Notes under the pieces: generated by a model
Database searches by the model: none
Told to the model about the DNA's origin: nothing
The model's input: only the letters and a program-made list of their open reading frames with translations
Position numbers and translations under genes: made by a program
Shown: positions 60,695 through 64,000 of the stretch, one piece after another
How positions within the stretch are numbered: position 1 is the first letter of the stretch
How the letters are laid out: every line of letters starts with the position of its first letter
From: Verrucomicrobiota bacterium
GTDB taxonomy: Bacteria; Verrucomicrobiota; Verrucomicrobiia; Opitutales; Puniceicoccaceae
Assembly: GCA_038744685.1 (NCBI GenBank)
Contig: JBCDMB010000003.1
Span: forward strand, 62,001-126,000
DNA length: 64,000 nucleotides
Direction: 5' to 3'

Positions 60695-61381
60695 ATGACC
60701 GAAGTTTCCTTTTTAGCTGCGTCCGATCCATCGCTTTTCACCTATTTTCTCCTCTCCAATTTCGCTGGGAAAATCATCATTTTCCTATTGGGATTGGGAA
60801 GCATCCTCGCTTGGACTGTAATGATTGCAAAGGGTTACGAGCTCAAACGGATTCGGCGCGGAAATCTCCGATTTGAGAAGTCTTTGAACAGAGACTCACC
60901 ACTCGTTGAAATTGACGTAAAATCGATGAAAACCAGGAGAAACCCCTATGCTACTCTGGTCGTTGCGGCGGTTCAGGCGTTCTACCGGTGGGAGGGTCCT
61001 GAATCCGAAGGTCATCCCAAGCAAATGAATCAGGTCGAGAACGCTCTGCAGCGAGTCATTGCAAAGCAGACGGTCGCCTACGAATCGAAAATGGTCATGA
61101 TGGCCTCCATTGTTACTGGTGCCCCTTTTCTCGGACTACTTGGAACCGTCTGGGGGGTAATGGATGCATTTGGCGGGGTTGCCCTGGCTGGCTCGGCCAC
61201 CATTCAAAGTCTGGCGCCTGGCGTTTCCGGTGCTTTACTCACCACCGTGGCGGGTCTCTTGGTAGCGATTCCGTCCGTCTTCGGCTACAACTACCTACTC
61301 TCGCAGATCCGAAACCTAACAATGGAGTTGGAAAATTTCGCCAGTTCGGTTGCCGACCGGATTGAACTCGAGATCCGATAG
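60695..61381 (+). CDS. tolQ: TolQ/ExbB-type proton channel protein
   Basis: The protein of about 228 residues has three transmembrane helices: FAGKIIIFLLGLGSILAWTVMIA, the conserved MMASIVTGAPFLGLLGTVWGVMDAFGG and ALLTTVAGLLVAIPSVFGYN. This is the TolQ/MotA/ExbB domain. ATG 60695 is used, although GTG 60662 in the same frame is possible. With the next two genes it forms a TolQ-TolR-TolA/TonB-like set that drives outer-membrane constriction or transport. It is more TolQ-like than the ExbB at 4338, which has a signal peptide. Confidence 0.88.
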   Translation: MTEVSFLAASDPSLFTYFLLSNFAGKIIIFLLGLGSILAWTVMIAKGYELKRIRRGNLRFEKSLNRDSPLVEIDVKSMKTRRNPYATLVVAAVQAFYRWEGPESEGHPKQMNQVENALQRVIAKQTVAYESKMVMMASIVTGAPFLGLLGTVWGVMDAFGGVALAGSATIQSLAPGVSGALLTTVAGLLVAIPSVFGYNYLLSQIRNLTMELENFASSVADRIELEIR

Positions 61382-61391
61382 ACGTTTTTTC

Positions 61392-61799
61392 ATGGCAAGA
61401 CGCTTTAAGAGCAAGAGAGAGCTGGGGGCGATGTCCGAGATCAACATTACCCCACTTCTCGATCTCGCTTTTGCGCTTCTGATCATATTTGTGATCACCA
61501 CGCCGCTCTTGGAGCAACCGGTGGCAGTTCAGCTTCCCAATTTGGTCCAATCTGAAGAAATCGTCCGCGATGCTCCCGAGGACCCAATCCAAGTGTCTAT
61601 CGACAGCGAGGGTGATTTCTATTTCGGTTCAGAGCTGGTCGATGCAACGGCTCTAGGACAGATTCTCAGCGGCTATTCCAACGACCGCATCTTTATCGTC
61701 AGGGGCGATCGGGAGGTAAGCTACGGAAAAGTGGCTGAGGTTCTCGATATTTTTCGTAACCTCGGCCTATCGCGGGTGGTCGTCGCTTATTCAGAGTAG
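61392..61799 (+). CDS. tolR: TolR/ExbD-type protein
   Basis: The protein of about 135 residues has one transmembrane helix with the conserved Asp (MSEINITPLLDLAFALLIIFVITTP) and a periplasmic domain (VSIDSEGDFYFGSE, FIVRGDREVSYGKVAEVLDIFRNLG). ATG 61392 (MARRFKSKRELG) starts 10 bases after tolQ stops. It partners TolQ in proton-driven work. Confidence 0.9.
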   Translation: MARRFKSKRELGAMSEINITPLLDLAFALLIIFVITTPLLEQPVAVQLPNLVQSEEIVRDAPEDPIQVSIDSEGDFYFGSELVDATALGQILSGYSNDRIFIVRGDREVSYGKVAEVLDIFRNLGLSRVVVAYSE

Positions 61800-61807
61800 G
61801 CACTCCG

Positions 61808-62620
61808 ATGACTCCTCTTTACAAAAAAGTCTTTCAGTGGGTCTCCGGAACTCACGTTGCTTTCCTTCTCGCTCTTGTAGTCATTTCACTCGTCTCCTGC
61901 GAAGAGGAGATCGAGGCTTTTCAGTCTGCCAGCGTTTCTCCACCCCTGCCGCAGCCAGTTCAGGTGGATCCACTTCTTCCGATTGAGGATCTCCCACAAA
62001 TCCCACTGGATCTGACCACTCTCATCCTTCTTCCTCCCGAATCTTTGAGTGCTATTCGGCCTAAGCCCGAACCTGAACCAGAGCCGGAACCAGAACTAGA
62101 GCCAGAGCCCGAACCCGAACCAGAGCCGGAACCTGAGCCTGCCCCCGAACCGGAACCCGAGCGCGTTTCTTACGAAGATTTTGTAAAAATGCATGGGCAG
62201 CCAAAACCAATCGTTAGAGAAACCCCGCGGCCTCAAAACCCAGTGGAAATTCCTGACATTCGCCCAGACACAAGTGCTCTTGACGATCTACTCGCCGCCT
62301 CGGATCGCGATTTGGCGGCGGGTTTGGGTGCCGCGCAGCAGAGGGCCATTTTGACCTATGTTGAAGCGCTTCGGGCAAGGCTAAACGCAGCTTGGAATCG
62401 ACCGCCGAGTCTCTCGGGAAGGGATTTACAGGCCATCGTGAATTTTCGCGTCAATCGCGATGGAACCCTGAGTAATGTTCGAATCATCGACTCGTCTGGA
62501 AACCGTCTCTTTGACTCTTCGATCGTCCAAGTGTTCGAGACGGTAAACAGAGTGGACCCGCCCCCACCGCAAGCCGCTCGAAACTACAACATCCCCTTCC
62601 GCAATACGGTGGGGAGGTAA
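61808..62620 (+). CDS. TonB/TolA-like energy transducer with Glu-Pro linker
   Basis: The 270-residue protein has one N-terminal membrane helix (GTHVAFLLALVVISLVS), a long periplasmic linker of alternating Pro-Glu (about residues 75-115) and a C-terminal TonB/TolA-type domain (YVEALRARLNAAWNRPP, IVNFRVNRDGTLSNVRIIDSSGN). It should connect the TolQR motor to the outer membrane. It starts 8 bases after tolR. The linker composition varies between species and is expected to be rigid and extended. Confidence 0.88.
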   Translation: MTPLYKKVFQWVSGTHVAFLLALVVISLVSCEEEIEAFQSASVSPPLPQPVQVDPLLPIEDLPQIPLDLTTLILLPPESLSAIRPKPEPEPEPEPELEPEPEPEPEPEPEPAPEPEPERVSYEDFVKMHGQPKPIVRETPRPQNPVEIPDIRPDTSALDDLLAASDRDLAAGLGAAQQRAILTYVEALRARLNAAWNRPPSLSGRDLQAIVNFRVNRDGTLSNVRIIDSSGNRLFDSSIVQVFETVNRVDPPPPQAARNYNIPFRNTVGR

Positions 62621-62719
62621 ATCGAACAGTAGAAGCACCTGAAAAATCGGCCTCGATTGTTTGAAAACCCCAAAATAACGGTTCCATTCCCTCTCCTTTC
62701 ACTTAACACCACCACAATT

Positions 62720-63259
62720 ATGAAAACAAAAATCGCATTAGTCCTCGGCTCGCTTTTCGTTGCAGCCTCAGTTTCCTACGCAGCTTCTTGTGCTGCATGC
62801 GCGGGAGGCGCCAAGGCAGCCAAGACATCAACGCCTATCGGTATGGACGTCGTCGAAACCGCGGCCGGTGCTGGAGACTTCGGCACCCTCGTAGCAGCAA
62901 TTGAAGCTGCTGGTCTAACTGGCGCGCTTCAGTCGGCTGACAACATCACCGTCTTTGCTCCGAACGACGCAGCATTCGCGGCTCTCCCCGACGGCGTAGT
63001 CGAGACACTGCTCCTCCCTGAGAACAAAGACACTCTTGTCGCAATTCTTACCTACCACGTCATTCCGGTCGAGGTGTTTGCAGCAAATGTGACCCCCGGT
63101 TCGGTAAATACGCTGGAAGGCTCGCCGATTGAAATTGCCATCACCGACGGAACCGTGACGGTCAACGATGCAACCGTGATCGCAACTGACGTGGAAGCCA
63201 GCAACGGCGTGATTCACGTAATTGATCAGGTTATCCTTCCGCCAAGCGTCGAGCTCTAG
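62720..63259 (+). CDS. fasciclin-domain exported protein
   Basis: The protein of about 179 residues has a signal peptide (MKTKIALVLGSLFVAASVSYA), a short Cys-bearing segment (ASCAACAGG) and a single fasciclin/FAS1 domain: NITVFAPNDAAFAALP (FAS1 box 1) and VIATDVEASNGVIHVIDQVILPP (box 2). FAS1 domains mediate adhesion or binding in the envelope. A terminator follows at 63283. It may be read with the Tol set, but a 99-base gap suggests its own promoter. Confidence 0.92.
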   Translation: MKTKIALVLGSLFVAASVSYAASCAACAGGAKAAKTSTPIGMDVVETAAGAGDFGTLVAAIEAAGLTGALQSADNITVFAPNDAAFAALPDGVVETLLLPENKDTLVAILTYHVIPVEVFAANVTPGSVNTLEGSPIEIAITDGTVTVNDATVIATDVEASNGVIHVIDQVILPPSVEL

Positions 63260-63282
63260 GAAACCCTTTTCTGGTTTGGACC

Positions 63283-63311
63283 AAGCCCGGCAGCAATGCC
63301 GGGCTTTTTTC
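63283..63311 (+). terminator. Rho-independent terminator after the fasciclin gene
   Basis: AAGCCCGGCA, loop GCAA, TGCCGGGCTT form a 10-bp perfect stem followed by a T-run. It separates the fasciclin gene from tRNA-Cys. Confidence 0.93.
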
Positions 63312-63352
63312 TTGTCATCGCCTCGATTCCCACAAGTGTGTGGGACGGGAGT

Positions 63353-63427
63353 GGCGCGGTAGCCAAGTGGTAAGGCCGGGGACTGCAAATCCTCTATTCG
63401 ACGGTTCGATTCCGTCCCGCGCCTCCA
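63353..63427 (+). tRNA. tRNA-Cys (GCA)
   Basis: Acceptor GGCGCGG pairs with CCGCGCC. The anticodon loop GGACTGCAAATCC gives anticodon GCA, the T-arm is present (GACGGTTCGATTCCGTC), the discriminator base is U as required for cysteine tRNA, and CCA is encoded. The length is 75 bases. Confidence 0.97.
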
Positions 63428-63494
63428 ATTCTATTTTGACTAGACGGAACCAACCTTTCCTTTAATACTGATCGTTTCTGCTTACCGCAATATC

Positions 63495-64000
63495 ATGTCA
63501 GACCAACCACTCAAAGACCTAGACCCTCGCATCCGCAAACAAGTCGAAAAAGCTCGTAACAGTATCCGTTCAGGAAGCGCCGCTTTCGCGATCGAAATCT
63601 GCATGGGCCTAGTCGAAAAGTATCCTGGATGCGTAGAAGCACGGGAGGTTCTCCATGACGCGCAACGGGCTGCGAATGCTGGAAAGAAGAAGTCGTTTCT
63701 GTCTGGGATCACATCCAAGCCACTTTCGAAAATTAGCTCGGTCTCCCTCAAGAAAGATCCAGCGAAAGCAATGGTCCAAGCCGAAAAAATCCTTAAGGAC
63801 GACCCTGAAAGTGTGGATGCCCTAAAGCTCCTGGGTGAGGGAGCAGCAGCTTGCGAGCTCCCACACACTGCCGCCTTTGCTTTTGAGGCTGCCTACAATA
63901 TCAACCCTGACGACCTGAACGTGGGCAAAAAGCTCGCCACGTTCTATCTGGAAGCCGACCGTGTGGAGGACTGTATCCGCGTGTGCGAAAAAATCATTCG
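63495..64000 (+). CDS. TPR-type protein, N-terminal part (runs off the window)
   Basis: An open frame begins at ATG 63495 and continues to the end of the window (168 codons). The product is cytoplasmic (no signal) and helical. TPR-like repeats are visible, for example SAAFAIEICMGLVEKYPGCVEAREVL, KAMVQAEKILKDDPESVDALKLLG and HTAAFAFEAAYNINPDDLNVGKKLA. A minus-strand frame over the same bases is a shadow. Function unknown. Confidence 0.8.
   Translation, partial: MSDQPLKDLDPRIRKQVEKARNSIRSGSAAFAIEICMGLVEKYPGCVEAREVLHDAQRAANAGKKKSFLSGITSKPLSKISSVSLKKDPAKAMVQAEKILKDDPESVDALKLLGEGAAACELPHTAAFAFEAAYNINPDDLNVGKKLATFYLEADRVEDCIRVCEKII

Noticed and set aside
62071-62160. Glu-Pro repeat DNA as a possible tandem-repeat element
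   Set aside because: It is simply the coding sequence of the Pro-Glu linker normal for TonB/TolA proteins.
63482-63868. Minus-strand frame opposite the last TPR gene
   Set aside because: Ser/Arg-rich shadow; the plus strand encodes clear TPR helices starting at ATG 63495.

Overview
The window looks like chromosomal DNA of a free-living, probably marine or aquatic bacterium of the phylum Verrucomicrobiota (Opitutae/Puniceicoccales-like). This is inferred from gene content: several pseudopilins (GFTLIELL leaders), two of them with the H-x-DG-type C-terminus common in planctomycetes and verrucomicrobia; two PEP-CTERM proteins; a secreted protein with an InlB-type repeat and a Ca-binding-like DGD segment; a MoxR-DUF58-TgpA cluster; and TPR-ExbB-ExbD clusters. 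No phage, plasmid, CRISPR or rRNA locus is visible. The only mobile-type gene is a REP-associated tyrosine transposase (RAYT).

Layout. 1-3.4 kb: end of an unknown gene, a DUF4412-type exported protein, a pseudopilin with a strong terminator, and a CBS/DRTGG-containing Mn pyrophosphatase. 3.4-9.3 kb (minus): a five-gene envelope operon of two TPR proteins, ExbB and two ExbD. 9.4-13.3 kb: PolB-like 3'-5' exonuclease, a 182-bp palindromic element, dienelactone hydrolase and a ThrRS that lacks the TGS domain. 13.3-19.5 kb: a large hybrid histidine kinase divergent from an ABC ATPase/FtsX-like permease pair followed by the fluoride channel CrcB. 19.5-25.8 kb (minus): PfkB-type sugar kinase, a 46-residue Cys-rich secreted peptide with its own terminator, a second Cys-rich exported protein, then TgpA, DUF58 and MoxR. 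26.1-30.0 kb: DinB-like protein, NRDE/TANGO2 protein and an 866-residue fusion of alpha/beta hydrolase, DedA membrane domain and ATP-grasp domain. 30.0-32.9 kb: a gene-poor stretch with tRNA-Phe, a thioredoxin-reductase-like flavoprotein and a family 2 glycosyltransferase. 33-36.7 kb (minus): SCP2-like protein, MGDG-synthase-type glycosyltransferase, SET-domain protein and two pseudopilins. 36.9-43.6 kb: coiled-coil membrane protein, photolyase, LysM amidase, CtaG, DUF983, a membrane protein and SufS. 43.7-46.5 kb: glutamate dehydrogenase divergent from a YcjX-like ATPase. 46.5-50 kb (minus): PEP-CTERM protein, pseudopilin and InlB-repeat protein. 50-55.4 kb: EVE protein, SDR epimerase, Na+/solute symporter, RAYT with flanking REP palindromes, dehalogenase-like hydrolase and glyoxalase. 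55.7-60.5 kb: PEP-CTERM protein, HugZ-like protein, HolB, Tmk and a second PfkB paralogue. 60.7-64 kb: TolQ-TolR-TonB/TolA cassette, fasciclin protein, tRNA-Cys and the start of a TPR protein.

The most unusual items are the RAYT with five related palindromes spread over about 9 kb, the separate 182-bp palindrome at 10.4 kb, the three-domain hydrolase-DedA-ATP-grasp fusion, and the tiny 8-cysteine exported peptide that is easily missed by gene callers. No wholly new multi-gene system can be proven from the sequence alone; the fusion and the Cys-rich pair are the best candidates for undescribed biology.
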